Source: Cellulosimicrobium sp. CUA-896
Lineage (GTDB): Bacteria > Actinomycetota > Actinomycetes > Actinomycetales > Cellulomonadaceae
DNA length: 64,000 nucleotides
Direction of reading: 5' to 3'
Assembly: GCF_001942335.1 (NCBI RefSeq)
Contig: NZ_MKKH01000044.1
Coordinates: forward strand, 1 to 64,000
Part shown: positions 7,918 to 20,867 of the stretch, one piece after another
Position numbering within the stretch: position 1 is the stretch's first letter
How the letters are laid out: every line of letters starts with the position of its first letter
Notes under the pieces: model-generated
The model's database searches: none
What the model was told of the DNA's origin: nothing
The model's input: the letters and a program-made list of their open reading frames with translations, nothing else
Program-made: the position numbers and the translations under genes

Positions 7918-9264
7918 ATGAGCTTCGAGAGTGTTCCGACGACCGGGCAGCGAGGTGAGGACGTGCGCGGCAGCCGCGATGACGCCGACGTCATCGTCGT
8001 GGGTGCGGGCCCCGCGGGGTCGGCCGCTGCCCACTACTGCGCCGCCGCGGGCCTCGAGGTCCTGCTGCTGGAGAAGTCGGCGTTCCCCCGCGACAAGATC
8101 TGCGGCGACGGGCTGACCCCGCGCGCGGTCGCCGAGCTGGTCCGCATGGGCGTCACCGCGCGCGAGGACGACGGGTGGATCCGCAACCACGGTCTGCGCG
8201 TCGTCGCGGGCGGCCGGTCGTGGGAGCTCGCGTGGCCGGACCTGGCCTCCTACCCGAGCTACGGCATGGCGCGCGCCCGGCACTCGTTCGACCGCACGCT
8301 CGCGGAGCACGCGCAGCGCAACGGCGCGAAGCTCCTCGAGCGGACGACCGTCACGGGCCCGGTGCTCGACGACCGCACCGGGCGGGTCGTCGGCGTCACC
8401 GCCCGGCCGGTCGACGACCGGGGACGCCGCGCGGGCGACGACGTGACGTACCGTGCGCCCGTGGTGGTCGCCGCCGACGGCGTGTCGTCCCGGTTCGCGC
8501 TCGCGCTCGGCCTGGCCAAGCGCGAGGACCGCCCGATGGGCGTCGCCGTGCGTTCGTACTACCGCACACCGCGCCACGACGACGCCTGGATGGAGTCGCA
8601 CCTGGAGCTCTGGGACGGCGCCCCGGGCCGCTCGAACCTGCTGCCCGGGTACGGCTGGATCTTCGCGCTCGGCGACGGCACGGCGAACGTCGGCCTCGGC
8701 TCGGTGAGCTCGACGCCGGCGCGGCAGTCGGCGTCGGGCGTCGACCACAAGGACGTCTTCGCGCGGTGGCTGCGCAACGCCCCACCCGCGTGGGAGCTCG
8801 CGGAGGAGAACCGCCTCGCACCGGTGCGCGGCGCCGCCCTCCCGATGGGCTTCAACCGCACGCCGCTGTACACGAAGGGCGTCCTGCTCGTCGGCGACTC
8901 CGGCGGCATGGTGAGCCCGTTCAACGGCGAGGGCATCGCGTACGCGATGCAGGCCGGCCGGACGGCGGCGGACGTCGTCGCGCAGGCCCTCGCGCGCGGC
9001 ACCGGGGCCGGGCGCGAGCGCGCGCTGCAGACCTACGCGCGCACGATGCACCGCGAGCTCGGCGGGTACTACACGCTCGGGCGCTACTTCGTGAAGCTCA
9101 TCGAGCACCCCGAGATCATGCGGATCTGCACGCGGTACGGGCTGCCCCGCCCGGTCGTCATGCGGTTCGTCCTCAAGCTCCTGTCCGACTGCTACGAGCC
9201 CCGCGGCGGCGACTGGGTCGACCGCGTCATCGCGGGCCTGACGAAGGTGGTGCCGTCGTCATGA
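7918..9264 (+). CDS. menJ: Geranylgeranyl reductase family FAD oxidoreductase, probable menaquinone reductase MenJ
   Basis: Saturates a prenyl double bond of the menaquinone side chain, using FAD. 448 residues. The N-terminal Rossmann motif DVIVVGAGPAGSAAAHYCAA is followed by LLLEKSAFPRDKICGDGLTP (the PxxKxCGgg-type motif of this family), VVVAADGVSSRFA and the FAD motif VLLVGDSGGMVSPFNGEGIA. ATG 7918 is chosen; an in-frame ATG at 7846 would add 24 atypical residues. The position just upstream of nuoA, between menG and the polyprenyl synthase, supports MenJ over chlorophyll or archaeal lipid reductases. A TAGAGT at 7835-7840 could be a -10. Confidence 0.85.
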   Translation: MSFESVPTTGQRGEDVRGSRDDADVIVVGAGPAGSAAAHYCAAAGLEVLLLEKSAFPRDKICGDGLTPRAVAELVRMGVTAREDDGWIRNHGLRVVAGGRSWELAWPDLASYPSYGMARARHSFDRTLAEHAQRNGAKLLERTTVTGPVLDDRTGRVVGVTARPVDDRGRRAGDDVTYRAPVVVAADGVSSRFALALGLAKREDRPMGVAVRSYYRTPRHDDAWMESHLELWDGAPGRSNLLPGYGWIFALGDGTANVGLGSVSSTPARQSASGVDHKDVFARWLRNAPPAWELAEENRLAPVRGAALPMGFNRTPLYTKGVLLVGDSGGMVSPFNGEGIAYAMQAGRTAADVVAQALARGTGAGRERALQTYARTMHRELGGYYTLGRYFVKLIEHPEIMRICTRYGLPRPVVMRFVLKLLSDCYEPRGGDWVDRVIAGLTKVVPSS

Positions 9265-9327
9265 GCCCCTGACCCGGGCCGGCAGGTGAGCAACGGCAAC
9301 GACGCCCCATCACTTCCCCCACCGTGA

Positions 9328-9349
9328 CCCCGGACGACGTCGTCCGGGG
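9328..9349. promoter_or_regulatory. 22-bp perfect palindrome upstream of nuoA
   Basis: The arms CCCCGGACGAC (9328-9338) and GTCGTCCGGGG (9339-9349) form an uninterrupted perfect palindrome 30 bp before the nuoA ATG. It may be an operator for the 14-gene nuo operon or part of a terminator after menJ; with no loop sequence, DNA recognition seems likelier than an RNA hairpin. Confidence 0.5.
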
Positions 9350-9378
9350 ATCCCGAGCCCCCACTCGAGGAGTACGCG

Positions 9379-9741
9379 ATGACCAACCCGTACGTCCCGC
9401 TTCTCGTCCTCATGGGCGTGGCCGCCGTGCTCGCCCTGGGCGGGGTCGTGGCCAGCGCGGTCATCGGCCCGAAGCGCTACAACCGGGCCAAGCTGGACGC
9501 GTACGAGTGCGGCATCGAGCCCACGCCCCACGCCGTCGGCGGCGGGCGCTTCCCGATCAAGTACTACCTCGTCGCCATGACGTTCATCGTCTTCGACATC
9601 GAGGTGGTCTTCCTCTACCCGTGGGCGGTGGACTTCGCGACGCTCGCCACGTTCGGCCTCGTCGCGATGCTCGCGTTCCTCGCGCTCATCACCGTCCCGT
9701 TCGTCTACGAGTGGCGCCGCGGGGGGCTGGAGTGGGACTGA
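9379..9741 (+). CDS. nuoA: NADH-quinone oxidoreductase subunit A
   Basis: Membrane-arm subunit at the junction with the quinone site. 120 residues with three membrane helices. The conserved [11 protein letters not shown] carries the loop cysteine; [20 protein letters not shown] and FLYPWA are family hallmarks. A GAGGAG sequence precedes ATG 9379. It is the first of fourteen nuo genes in the canonical A-N order, and it is intact. Confidence 0.97.
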   Translation: MTNPYVPLLVLMGVAAVLALGGVVASAVIGPKRYNRAKLDAYECGIEPTPHAVGGGRFPIKYYLVAMTFIVFDIEVVFLYPWAVDFATLATFGLVAMLAFLALITVPFVYEWRRGGLEWD

Positions 9742-9799
9742 CCGCCACCGGCACGCACCGCGCACGTCCGCACTGCTAGCAGGCACCAGGAGGACAACC

Positions 9800-10351
9800 A
9801 TGGGGATCGAGGAAGCTCCCTCGGGCTTCGTGCTCGGGACCGTCGAGGACCTCGCGGGCTACTTCCGCAAGGCGTCGCTGTGGCCCGTGACGTTCGGCCT
9901 GGCGTGCTGCGCGATCGAGATGATGGCCGCCGGCGCGTCCCGGTTCGACCTGTCGCGGTTCGGCATGGAGGTGTTCCGCGCCTCGCCGCGCCAGGCGGAC
10001 CTCATGATCGTCGCCGGCCGCGTGAGCCAGAAGATGGCCCCGGTCGTGCGGCAGGTCTACGACCAGATGAGCGAGCCCAAGTGGGTGCTGTCGATGGGCG
10101 TGTGCGCCTCCAGCGGCGGCATGTTCAACAACTACGCGATCGTGCAGGGCGTCGACCACGTCGTGCCGGTCGACATCTACCTGCCCGGCTGCCCGCCGCG
10201 CCCGGAGATGCTCATCAACGCGATCCTCGCGCTGCACGAGCAGATCCGCGAGGAGCCGCTCGGCGTGAACCGCAAGGAGGCAGCCCGCGCGGCCGAGGCC
10301 GCGGCGCTCGAGGCGACGCCCACGTTCCGGATGAAGGGGCTGCTGCGATGA
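9800..10351 (+). CDS. nuoB: NADH-quinone oxidoreductase subunit B
   Basis: Carries cluster N2, the last iron-sulfur centre before the quinone. 183 residues. The ligands are visible in [23 protein letters not shown] and [16 protein letters not shown] lies just before ATG 9800. The stop overlaps the nuoC start by 4 bp. Intact. Confidence 0.97.
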   Translation: MGIEEAPSGFVLGTVEDLAGYFRKASLWPVTFGLACCAIEMMAAGASRFDLSRFGMEVFRASPRQADLMIVAGRVSQKMAPVVRQVYDQMSEPKWVLSMGVCASSGGMFNNYAIVQGVDHVVPVDIYLPGCPPRPEMLINAILALHEQIREEPLGVNRKEAARAAEAAALEATPTFRMKGLLR

Positions 10352-11155
10352 CCGCGGGCACGGGCGGCGGTCCGGGCGGCGGCAGCGGCCCGGGCCAGGG
10401 CGCGGCGAGGCCGGTGCCGCAGCCGGAGGAGGTCCAGGGTCCGCGCTCGGCCGACCTCGTGCCGGGCTCGCACGCGCCCCGCACGCTCGAGGTCGTCGAG
10501 GTGCGCACCGGCATGTTCGGCGCGCAGGGCTCGGGGGACACGTCCGGGTACGGCGGCCTCGTGCAGCCGGTGGCCATGCCGGGCGCGCGAGCCGGCCGTA
10601 CGGCGGCTGGTTCGACGACGTCGTCGACACCCTCGCGGTCGTGCTCGCCGAGGCGGGCACCTCCGCGGCGGACGCGGTCGAGTACGTGAGCGTCGACCCG
10701 CCAGGCCCGCACGCCGAGCTGACCCTGCACGTGCACCGCGACCACCTGGTCGAGGTCTGCCGGGCGCTGCGCGACGACCAGGACCTGCGCTTCGAGCTCA
10801 GCCTCGGCGTGAGCGGCGTGCACTTCCCCCACGACGTCGGTCGTGAGCTGCACGCCGTCTACCACCTCACCTCGGTGACGCACGGGCGCCGCCTGCGGCT
10901 GGAGGTCGCCGTGCCGGACGCCGACCCCCACGTCCCCTCGACCACGTCGGTGTACCCGGCGAACGACTGGCACGAGCGCGAGACGTGGGACTTCTTCGGG
11001 ATCGTCTTCGACGGCCACCCGTCGCTCGCGCGCATCGAGATGCCCGACGACTGGCCCGGCCACCCGCAGCGCAAGGACTACCCGCTCGGCGGATCCCGGT
11101 CGAGTACAAGGGCGCGACCGTGCCCCCGCCGGACACGAGGAGGTCGTACTCGTGA
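10348..11155 (+). CDS. nuoC: NADH-quinone oxidoreductase subunit C (two frameshifts)
   Basis: 30-kDa peripheral-arm subunit that packs on NuoD. About 269 residues after repair, with a Gly/Pro-rich N-terminal extension of roughly 60 residues before family similarity begins at [15 protein letters not shown]. Diagnostic stretches are [31 protein letters not shown] and [16 protein letters not shown]. The frame is lost near 10592, just before [18 protein letters not shown], and near 11091, where GGCGGATC should read GGCGGGATC and restores [20 protein letters not shown]. Both breaks fit a missing base. The stop overlaps the nuoD GTG. Confidence 0.92.
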
Positions 11156-12518
11156 GCACGCACACCACCGGGACGCCGCACGCCACGCGCCCGCCCGTCG
11201 GCGACTTCGAGCCGGGCGTCCCGAGCTTCGAGGCGTCGGGCGGCGACTGGGCCGAGGTCGCCGAGAGCGCGGTCGCGGCCGCGGCGCTCGGCGAGGAGCG
11301 CATCGTCGTCAACATGGGCCCGCAGCACCCGTCCACGCACGGCGTGCTGCGCCTCATGCTCGAGATCGACGGCGAGACCGTCACCGAGGCGCGGTGCGGC
11401 ATCGGCTACCTGCACACGGGCATCGAGAAGAACATGGAGTACCGGACGTGGACGCAGGGCGTCACGTTCTGCACCCGCATGGACTACCTCGCGCCGTTCT
11501 CCCAGGAGACGGCGTACTGCCTCGCCGTCGAGAAGCTCCTCGGGATCACCGACGACGTGCCGGAGCGGGCGAGCGTGATCCGCGTCCTGCTCATGGAGCT
11601 CAACCGCATCGCGTCGCACCTCGTGTGCCTCGGCACGGGCGGCAACGAGATGGGCGCCACGACCGTCATGACGATCGCCTTCACGCGCGCGAGGAGATCC
11701 TGCGCGTGTTCGAGGCGGTGACGGGGCTGCGCATGAACCACGCGTTCGTGCGGCCCGGCGGCGTCGCGCAGGACGTGCCGCCGGACCTCGTGGAGCAGGT
11801 GCGGACGGCCGAGCCGCTGATCCGGCGCTACCTCGCCCAGCTCGGCGACCTCATGCTCGCCAACCCCATCTTCAAGGGCAGGCTGGTCGGCGTCGGCCAC
11901 CTCAACCTCGCCGGCTGCATGGCCCTCGGCATCACCGGCCCGGTGCTGCGCTCGACCGGCCTGCCGTACGACGTGCGCAAGACCGACCCGTACTGCGGCT
12001 ACGAGACGTACGACTTCGACGTCCCGACGTCCGACGGTGCCGACTGCTACGACCGCGTCGTGCTGCGGATCGAGGAGTGCTACCAGTCGCTGCGCATCGT
12101 CGAGCAGTGCCTCGAGCGGCTGGAGGCGACCGCGGGGCAGCCGGTGATGGTGGGCGACCGCAAGATCGCGTGGCCCGCGCAGCTCGCCGTCGCGAGCGAC
12201 GGCCAGGGCAACTCGCTCGAGCACATCAAGGAGATCATGGGCACCTCGATGGAGGCCCTGATCCACCACTTCAAGCTCGTGACCGAGGGTTTCCGGGTGC
12301 CGGTGGGCCAGGCGTGGCAGACCGTCGAGCACCCGCGCGGCGAGCTCGGCGTGCACGTCGTGTCCGACGGCGGCACCCGCCCCTACCGGGCGCACTTCCG
12401 CGACCCGTCGTTCAACAACCTCCAGGCCGTGGCCGCGATGTGCGAGGGCGGCCAGGTGGCCGACGTCGTCGTCGCCGTCGCGTCCCTGGACCCGGTGCTG
12501 GGAGGGGTGGACCGATGA
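11152..12518 (+). CDS. nuoD: NADH-quinone oxidoreductase subunit D (one frameshift)
   Basis: 49-kDa subunit; forms the quinone pocket with NuoB. About 455 residues. Family motifs are [69 protein letters not shown] and the C-terminal DPVLGGVDR. The frame breaks near 11690 between MTIAFTR and [13 protein letters not shown], consistent with one lost base in a CGCGCG stretch. It starts at GTG 11152, overlapping nuoC; its stop overlaps the nuoE ATG. Confidence 0.94.
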
Positions 12519-13556
12519 CGACCGACGCCGGAGCGGTCACGGACGGCACGCCCGCGGGCGGCGCGCGCCGGCGGCCGGGCTACGACCCGCGGACGCACGC
12601 GCGCCTCGCGGCCGACGCCGCACAGATCGTGGCGCGGTACCCGCAGGCCCGGTCGGCCCTGCTGCCGATGCTGCACCTCGTCCAGGCGGAGGACGGCTAC
12701 GTCTCGCGCGACGGCATCCTGTTCTGCGCCGAGCAGCTCGACCTCACGGCCGCCGAGGTCTCGGCCGTCGCGACGTTCTACACGCAGTACAAGCGCCACC
12801 CCAACGGCACGTACACGGTGGGCGTGTGCACGAACACGCTGTGCGCGGTCATGGGTGGCGACGCGATCTTCGACGAGCTCGCCGACCATCTCGGCGTCGG
12901 CCACGACGAGACCACCGACGACGGCGCGGTCACGCTCGAGCGCATCGAGTGCAACGCGGCCTGCGACTACGCGCCGGTGATGATGGTCAACTGGGAGTTC
13001 TTCGACAACCAGACCCCGGCGTCCGCGACCGACGTCGTCGACCGCCTCCGCGCCGGCGAGCAGGTGGCCCCCACGCGCGGGGCCGCGAGCGTCTGCACGT
13101 TCAAGCAGATGAGCCGCGTCCTCGCGGGCTTCACCGACGGCCGCGCCGACGAGGGCGTCGGTGCCGGCGAGCCCACCCTCGCCGGCCTGCGCCTCGCGCG
13201 CGAGCACGGCTGGACCGCCCCCGGTGCCGACCAGGCCTTGCTCCCAGCGGAAGGCGAGACGGACGCAGAGGCGGGGGAGGCGGCGTCGGGGGCGAAGGGC
13301 GTGGCGGGCCTGGCGGGAGGAGCCCGAGGAACGAGGCTCCGGATGGTAGCCCGAGCGCCGACGCCGCCTCACCCGCCGGAGGCGAGCCCAGCCCAGGCGG
13401 CGTCACCCCAGAGCCGGGCGAGGAGCAGTCGAGCGCGGACCGACCGCCGGTCACGCCGGAGGACACCGCCGAGGGCGGCAAGCCCGGGACGCCGGAGCGC
13501 GAGGGTGACGCGTCGAGCCCGGACGAGCGTCCGGCGTCGGGCACGGAGGAGGACGC

Positions 13557-13560
<4 letters not shown>
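12515..13560 (+). CDS. nuoE: NADH-quinone oxidoreductase subunit E with long acidic C-terminal tail (frameshift in tail)
   Basis: 24-kDa subunit of the NADH-oxidising module, holding [2Fe-2S] cluster N1a. The ligands are [13 protein letters not shown] (Cx4C) and [12 protein letters not shown] (Cx3C). The thioredoxin-like core ends near residue 245; a low-complexity Glu/Ala/Ser/Pro tail of about 100 residues follows, ending in [12 protein letters not shown]. The tail changes frame near 13325, so its exact sequence is uncertain, but the core is unaffected. The stop overlaps the nuoF ATG. Confidence 0.93.
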
Positions 13561-14929
<1,369 letters not shown>

Positions 14930-14930
<1 letters not shown>

Positions 14931-17545
14931 TGACGACGTCCACGCCGCCCGGCGACCACGTGTCGTTCACCATCGACGACATCGAGACGTCCGTGCCGAA
15001 GGGCACGCTCGTCATCCGTGCCGCGGAGCAGCTCGGCATCCAGATCCCGCGGTTCTGCGACCACCCCCTGCTGGCGCCCGCGGGCGCCTGCCGGCAGTGC
15101 CTCGTCGAGGTCGAGGCGCCGGACCGCGAGGGCAACCTGCGGCCCATGCCGAAGCCGCAGGCGTCGTGCACGCTCGAGGCGACGCCCGGCATGGTCGTGC
15201 GCACGCAGCGCACGAGCCCCGTCGCGGACAAGGCGCAGCACGGCATCATGGAGATGCTGCTCATCAACCACCCGCTCGACTGCCCGGTGTGCGACAAGGG
15301 CGGGGAGTGCCCGCTGCAGAACCAGGCGATGAGCAACGGTCGGGCCACGACGCGCTTCGTGGACGTCAAGCGCACGTTCCCCAAGCCGATCGCCGTGTCG
15401 ACGACGATCCTGCTCGACCGCGAGCGGTGCGTGCTGTGCCAGCGCTGCACGCGCTTCTCGAAGGAGATCGCGGGCGACGCGTTCATCGACCTGCAGAAGC
15501 GCGGTGCGGCGCAGCAGATCGGCCGGTTCGACGAGGCGGTGCTGGACTTCGCGGCCCCCGCGGGCGAGACGCCGGGCGACCGTCCGGTGGGCCTCGCGCT
15601 CGAGGACGAGTCCGGGCAGCCGTTCGCCTCCTACTTCTCCGGCAACACGGTGCAGATCTGCCCGGTGGGCGCGCTCACCGGTGCGGCCTACCGGTTCCGG
15701 TCGCGGCCGTTCGACCTCGTCTCGACGCCGTCGGTCGCCGAGCACGACGCGTGCGGGAGCGCGATCCGGGTCGACCACCGCCGCGGCGTCGTGCTGCGAC
15801 GCCTCGCGGGCGACGACCCGGTGGTCAACGAGGAGTGGATCACCGACAAGGACCGGTTCGCGTTCACGTGGCAGTCGGCGCCCGACCGGCTCACGCACCC
15901 GCTGGTCCGCGACCGGGAGGTCGCGCCGGACGGGCACGTCGTGCGCGGCGAGCTGCGGCCCGCGTCGTGGGCCGAGGCCCTGGAGGTCGCGGCCGACGCG
16001 CTGGTGCGGGCACGGGACGCGGGCGGGGTCGCGGTCCTGCCGGGCGGACGGCTCACGGTCGAGGACGCGTACGCCTACGCCAAGCTGGCGCGCGTGGTCC
16101 TGCGCACGAACGACGTCGACCACCGTGCGCGCGTGCACAGCGCCGAGGAGGCCGCGTTCCTCGGGCACGCCGTCGCCGGGAGCGGCATCGGTGTGACGCT
16201 GGCCGAGCTGGAGCGGGCGCCCGCGGTGCTCCTCGTCGGCCTCGAGGCGGAGGAGGAGGCCGGGGTCACGTTCCTGCGCCTGCGCAAGGGCGCGCTGCGC
16301 CACGGCGTCCGGGTCTTCGCGCTCGCGCCGTACGCGACGCGCGGGCTCGAACGGGTGCACGGCACGCTGCTGCGCGCCGCGCCGGGTACCGAGGCGGAGT
16401 GGCTGGACGGCATCGCGACGGGCGACCGCGTCCGCACGCTCGACGAGGCGGCGGGCGCCGAGGACGGGCTGGCCGACGCGAGCGACGCGCTGCGCTCGCC
16501 GGGCGCGGTGATCCTCGTCGGCGAGCGCCTCGCGGCGACGCCCGGCGGGTACAGCGCCGTGCTCCGGGCGGCGGCGGCGACCGGCGCGCGACTGGCGTGG
16601 GTCCCGCGCCGTGCGGGGGAGCGCGGCGGCGTGGAGGTCGGCACGTTGCCGAACCTCCTGCCGGGCGGGCGCCCGGTCGACGACCCGGGCGCGCGGGTGG
16701 ACCTCGCCGCGGTCTGGGGCGTCGACGCCGGCGACCTGCCCGCGGCACCGGGGCGCGACGCCACCGACGTCCTCGACGCGCTCTCCGTCGGGCAGCTCTC
16801 CGGCGTGCTCGTCGGCGGGCTCGAGCCGGACGACCTGCCCGACCCGGCGCACGCGCTGCGTGCCCTGGCGGCGGCGGACGTCGTCGTGAGCCTGGAGGTG
16901 CGCCGCTCGGCGGTCACCGAGCTGGCCGACGTCGTCCTGCCCGTCGCGCCGCCCGTCGAGAAGGCGGGCTCGTTCTGGAGCTGGGAGGGGCGGCTGCGGC
17001 CGTTCCCCGCGGCCCTCGGGTCGACCGCCATGGCCGACCACCGGGTGCTCGACGCGCTCGCCGACGCGGCGGGCACGTCCCTGGGGCTCGCCACGGTCGA
17101 GGAGGTGCGCGCGGAGCTCGCGCAGCTCGCCGCGTGGGACGGTGCGCGCGTCGCCGCCCCCGACGTGCCCGCGACCGAGCCGCCCGCCGTCGCGCCGGGC
17201 ACGGCGGTGCTCGCGAGCTGGCGCCTCATGCTCGACGACGGCCGCGGCCAGGACGGCGAGCGCTACCTCGCGGGGACGGCGAAACGGCCGGTCGCGCGCC
17301 TGTCGGCGACGACGGCCGCCGCGGTGGACGTGTTCGACGGCGAGCTGCTGCGCGTCGGCACCGACCGGGGCGCGATCACGCTCCCGGTCGTCGTCACGGA
17401 CATGGTCGACCACGTGGTGTGGCTGCCGCTGCGCTCCGCCGGGTCGCAGGTGCACGCGACGCTCGGCGCCGTGCCGGGCGACGTCGTCACGCTCGCGCCG
17501 GCCGACGTGGGCGCGGCACTCGTCGCAGGAGGGGAGGGCGCATGA
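14930..17545 (+). CDS. nuoG: NADH-quinone oxidoreductase subunit G
   Basis: 75-kDa subunit; electron-wire part of the peripheral arm. 871 residues, intact. The N-terminal 2Fe-2S ferredoxin fold has [20 protein letters not shown] and QASCTLEA. Next come the His/Cys 4Fe-4S motif [19 protein letters not shown], and [17 protein letters not shown] with a later ICPVGALTG. The C-terminal half is molybdopterin-oxidoreductase-like without cofactor residues I could identify. The actinobacterial form is longer and more divergent in its C-terminal third. The stop overlaps the nuoH ATG. Confidence 0.96.
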
Positions 17546-18932
17546 TCCCGGGCGTCGCCGCGGACTTCTCGCAGGACAACGGCTGGACGTACCTCGTCAA
17601 GGCCGTGCTCATCATCGTCTTCCTGCTGACGAGCGTGCTGGTCGCGATCTGGTTCGAGCGCAAGGTCGTCGCGCGGATGCAGGTGCGCCCCGGGCCGAAC
17701 TGGCACGGCCCGTTCGGCCTGCTCCAGTCGCTCGCGGACGCGATGAAGCTCCTGCTCAAGGAGGACATCACCGTCAGGGCCGCGGACAAGTTCGTCTACC
17801 TGCTGGCGCCGATGATCTCGGTGTTCTGCTCGCTCCTCGTGTTCGCCGTCATCCCGTTCGGCCCCGAGGTGCGGATCCCGTTCACCGACTACGTGACGCC
17901 GGCGCAGCTCACCGACTTCCCCGTCGCCGTGCTCTACATCCTCGCGTGCGCCGCGCTCGGCGTGTACGGGATCGTGCTCGGCGGCTGGTCGTCGGGATCG
18001 ACGTACCCGCTGCTCGGCTCGGTGCGCTCGACGGCGCAGGTCATCAGCTACGAGCTCGCGATGGGCCTGTCGCTCGTGTCGGTGTTCATCATGGCCGGGT
18101 CGATGTCGACCTCGCAGATCGTCGACTCGCAGACCCCGCTGTGGTGGTTCCTGCCGCTGCTGCCCGCGTTCGTCATCTACGTCATCTCGATGATCGGCGA
18201 GACGAACCGCCTGCCGTTCGACCTGCCCGAGGCCGAGGGCGAGCTCGTCTCGGGCTACATGACCGAGTACTCGTCGATGAAGTTCGCGTGGTTCTTCCTC
18301 GCGGAGTACATCAACATGATCAACGTCTCGGCGATCGCGACGACGCTGTTCTTCGGGGGTTGGCGGGCGCGTGGCCGCTCTCGGCGATCAACGACGGCAT
18401 GTTCAACGAGGGCTGGTGGCCGATCCTCTGGTTCCTCGCGAAGATGTGGGCCTTCATGTTCGTGTTCGTGTGGGTGCGCGGCACGCTGCTGCGCCTGCGC
18501 TACGACCAGTTCATGTCGTTCGGCTGGAAGGTGCTCATCCCGGCCGCGCTCGGCTGGGTCGTGCTCCTGTCGGTGGTGCAGGGTCTGCGCCAGTTCGGCG
18601 AGGTCGACACGCGCCTCGTGGTCGGCATCGGCGCCGGCGTCGCGGTGCTCGTCGTCGCCGCCGTGTGGTTCTGGCCGCAGAAGGAGCCGGACGCGGGCCG
18701 CGGTGCGGCAGGCCGCGCGGCGTCGGGCAGCACGTCCGCCACCACGGCGGGGACCCCGGGCGAGCCGTTCGACGCGTTCGCGGGCGGGTTCCCCGTCCCG
18801 CCGCTGCCCGGCCAGTCGCTCCCCCCGTCCCCGCGCCGCCGCGCCCTCGTGCCCGACGACGACGCCCGCCCGGCCGGAGCGTCCGGCCCGGGCGGGAGCA
18901 CGCCCCACGACAAGGAGGTCGACCGTGCCTGA
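17542..18932 (+). CDS. nuoH: NADH-quinone oxidoreductase subunit H (one frameshift)
   Basis: Membrane subunit that completes the quinone channel. About 463 residues. Typical stretches are [56 protein letters not shown] and [19 protein letters not shown]. The frame breaks near 18372, where GGCGCGTGGCCG should read GGCGCCGTGGCCG ([13 protein letters not shown]). The Pro/Ser/Gly-rich cytoplasmic C-terminal tail of about 80 residues is typical of actinobacterial NuoH. The nuoI ribosome-binding site AAGGAGG is inside the tail coding sequence. Confidence 0.95.
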
Positions 18933-19641
18933 GGAGCGACAGCCCGGCGGACGGTACGAGCCGCTGCGGCCGCAGGCGAACGGACTGCGCGAGGCGCTCG
19001 CGCCCGTGGCCGGGTTCGGCGTGACGTTCTCGTCGATGTTCCGCCCGACCGTGACGGAGCAGTACCCGCGCGAGAAGGTGCCCACCAAGCCGCGCTACCA
19101 CGGGCGCCACCAGCTCAACCGGTACGCGGACGGCCTGGAGAAGTGCATCGGCTGCGAGCTGTGCGCGTGGGCGTGCCCCGCGGACGCCATCTACGTCGAG
19201 GGCGCCGACAACGCCGACCTGCCGGACGGCGGCCACATGTCGCCCGGCGAGCGGTACGGCCGCGTCTACCAGATCAACTACCTGCGCTGCATCTTCTGCG
19301 GGCTGTGCATCGAGGCGTGCCCGACGCGCGCCCTGACGATGACGAACGAGTACGAGCTCGCCGGGCCGACGCGCGAGGGGATGATCTGGGAGAAGCAGGA
19401 CCTCCTCGCGCCCCTGCGCGAGGGCATGCTCGCGGCGCCGCACCCGATGGTCCCCGGCACGACCGACACCGAGTACTACCGCGGCGAGGTGGACGGCCCG
19501 GTGGCCGAGCAGGTGGCGTGGGTGCGCGAGCACCGGCCCGACGACGCGACCCTGCCGCCCGAGCCGGCGGCCCCGCCGCCCGAGGTCCGCCGCGTCGAGA
19601 GGCCGGCCGGCCGCGGTCACGCACCGAGGGCGGCCCGGTGA
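18925..19641 (+). CDS. nuoI: NADH-quinone oxidoreductase subunit I
   Basis: Ferredoxin-like subunit with clusters N6a and N6b. 238 residues from GTG 18925, behind AAGGAGG at 18912. Two complete 4Fe-4S motifs, [16 protein letters not shown] and [16 protein letters not shown]. It is read in one frame and overlaps both neighbours. The C-terminal 70 residues are Pro/Arg-rich. Confidence 0.96.
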   Translation: MPEERQPGGRYEPLRPQANGLREALAPVAGFGVTFSSMFRPTVTEQYPREKVPTKPRYHGRHQLNRYADGLEKCIGCELCAWACPADAIYVEGADNADLPDGGHMSPGERYGRVYQINYLRCIFCGLCIEACPTRALTMTNEYELAGPTREGMIWEKQDLLAPLREGMLAAPHPMVPGTTDTEYYRGEVDGPVAEQVAWVREHRPDDATLPPEPAAPPPEVRRVERPAGRGHAPRAAR

Positions 19642-20555
19642 CCGCGAGCGCGGGCGAGGCGGCCCTGTTCTGGGTCCTCGCCCCCCTCATGGTCCTCGCG
19701 GCGCTGTCGCTGCTGTTCGCCCGCAAGGCGGTGCACGCGGCGATCGCGGTCATGTTCGTCATGGTCGACCTCGCGATCCTCTACGTCGCCCAGGAGGCGT
19801 CGTTCCTCGGCGTGGTGCAGGTCGTGGTCTACACGGGCGCCGTCATGATGCTGTTCCTCTTCGTCCTCATGCTCGTCGGCGTCGACGCGTCGGACTCCCT
19901 CGTCGAGACGATCCGCGGCCAGCGCTGGATCGGCGTGCTGCTCGGTCTCGGGCTCGGCGCCGTGCTCGTGGGCGTCGTCACGCAGGCGACGTTCCCGCCG
20001 GCGGTCGGCCTCGCGGCCGCGAACGAGGTGTCGAACCCGGTGGCGCTCGCGCGCGTGCTCTTCGCGGACTACGTGTTCGCCATGGAGGTCGTGGGCGTGC
20101 TGCTCGTCACCGCGGCCGTCTCGGCCCTCGTGCTCACGCACCGCCGTCGCCTCGTGCCGAAGGTCGGTCAGCGCGAGCAGGCAGACGCCAAGGTCGCCGC
20201 GCTGCCCTCGGGCGGGCGGCTCACCCCCCTCGCCGCACCCGGCGTCTACGCGCAGAACAACGCGATGGACACGCCGGCGCTCGACCCGGCCGGGCGGCCG
20301 ATCGACGAGTCGGTCTCGCGCATCCTGCGCATCCGCGGGCAGGAGCGCTCGGCCGGGACGATCCTCGCGGCGGAGCGCGAGGTGCTCGTCGAGCACGACC
20401 CGCAGCGCGCGCTGCCGGCGCTGCGCGCGGACGACGCGAACGAGCGCCGCGTCCAGGCGGAGCCGGCGGACGACGCCCCGGCGGGCGAGGTCAGCGGCCC
20501 CCGCCCGACGGACGGCAGCCCCGGGCGCTCGCGGGTCCCGGGAGGGGAGGACTGA
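19638..20555 (+). CDS. nuoJ: NADH-quinone oxidoreductase subunit J, with extended tail
   Basis: Membrane-arm subunit. 305 residues from GTG 19638, which overlaps the nuoI stop. Five helices; the conserved core reads [40 protein letters not shown] and [13 protein letters not shown]. After the last helix (about residue 170) comes a hydrophilic tail of 130 residues rich in Arg/Glu/Ala/Pro, including [20 protein letters not shown], which is unusual outside actinobacteria. The stop overlaps nuoK (TGATG). Confidence 0.95.
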   Translation: MTASAGEAALFWVLAPLMVLAALSLLFARKAVHAAIAVMFVMVDLAILYVAQEASFLGVVQVVVYTGAVMMLFLFVLMLVGVDASDSLVETIRGQRWIGVLLGLGLGAVLVGVVTQATFPPAVGLAAANEVSNPVALARVLFADYVFAMEVVGVLLVTAAVSALVLTHRRRLVPKVGQREQADAKVAALPSGGRLTPLAAPGVYAQNNAMDTPALDPAGRPIDESVSRILRIRGQERSAGTILAAEREVLVEHDPQRALPALRADDANERRVQAEPADDAPAGEVSGPRPTDGSPGRSRVPGGED

Positions 20556-20854
20556 TGGAGATCACGAACTACCTCGTCCTCGCGGCGATCCTCTTCTCGA
20601 TCGGGGCCGCGACGGTCCTGCTGCGACGCAACGCGATCATCGAGTTCATGGGCGTCGAGCTCATGCTCAACGCCACGAACCTCGCGCTCGTCACGTTCGC
20701 GCGGATCCACGGCGACATCACGGGACAGGTCCTCGCGTTCTTCGTCATGGTCGTCGCCGCCGCCGAGGTCGTCGTGGGGCTCGCGATCATCGTGTCCATC
20801 TTCCGTACGCGTCGGTCCGCCTCGGTCGACGACGTCAACCTGCTGAAGAGCTGA
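20555..20854 (+). CDS. nuoK: NADH-quinone oxidoreductase subunit K
   Basis: Small membrane-arm subunit, 99 residues, three helices. The conserved helix glutamates are visible in [18 protein letters not shown] and [18 protein letters not shown]; these acidic residues belong to the central proton-translocation axis. Intact. Confidence 0.97.
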   Translation: MEITNYLVLAAILFSIGAATVLLRRNAIIEFMGVELMLNATNLALVTFARIHGDITGQVLAFFVMVVAAAEVVVGLAIIVSIFRTRRSASVDDVNLLKS

Positions 20855-20867
20855 GAGGTCGGCACCG

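Noticed and set aside
6194-7918. Insertion sequence or integrative element around the XRE/AbiEii pair
   Set aside because: No transposase, integrase, terminal inverted repeats or target duplication could be seen.
10348-12518. Programmed frameshifting in nuoC, nuoD and other genes
   Set aside because: The breaks lack slippery heptamers, occur at different points in unrelated genes and are explained by missing G/C bases.
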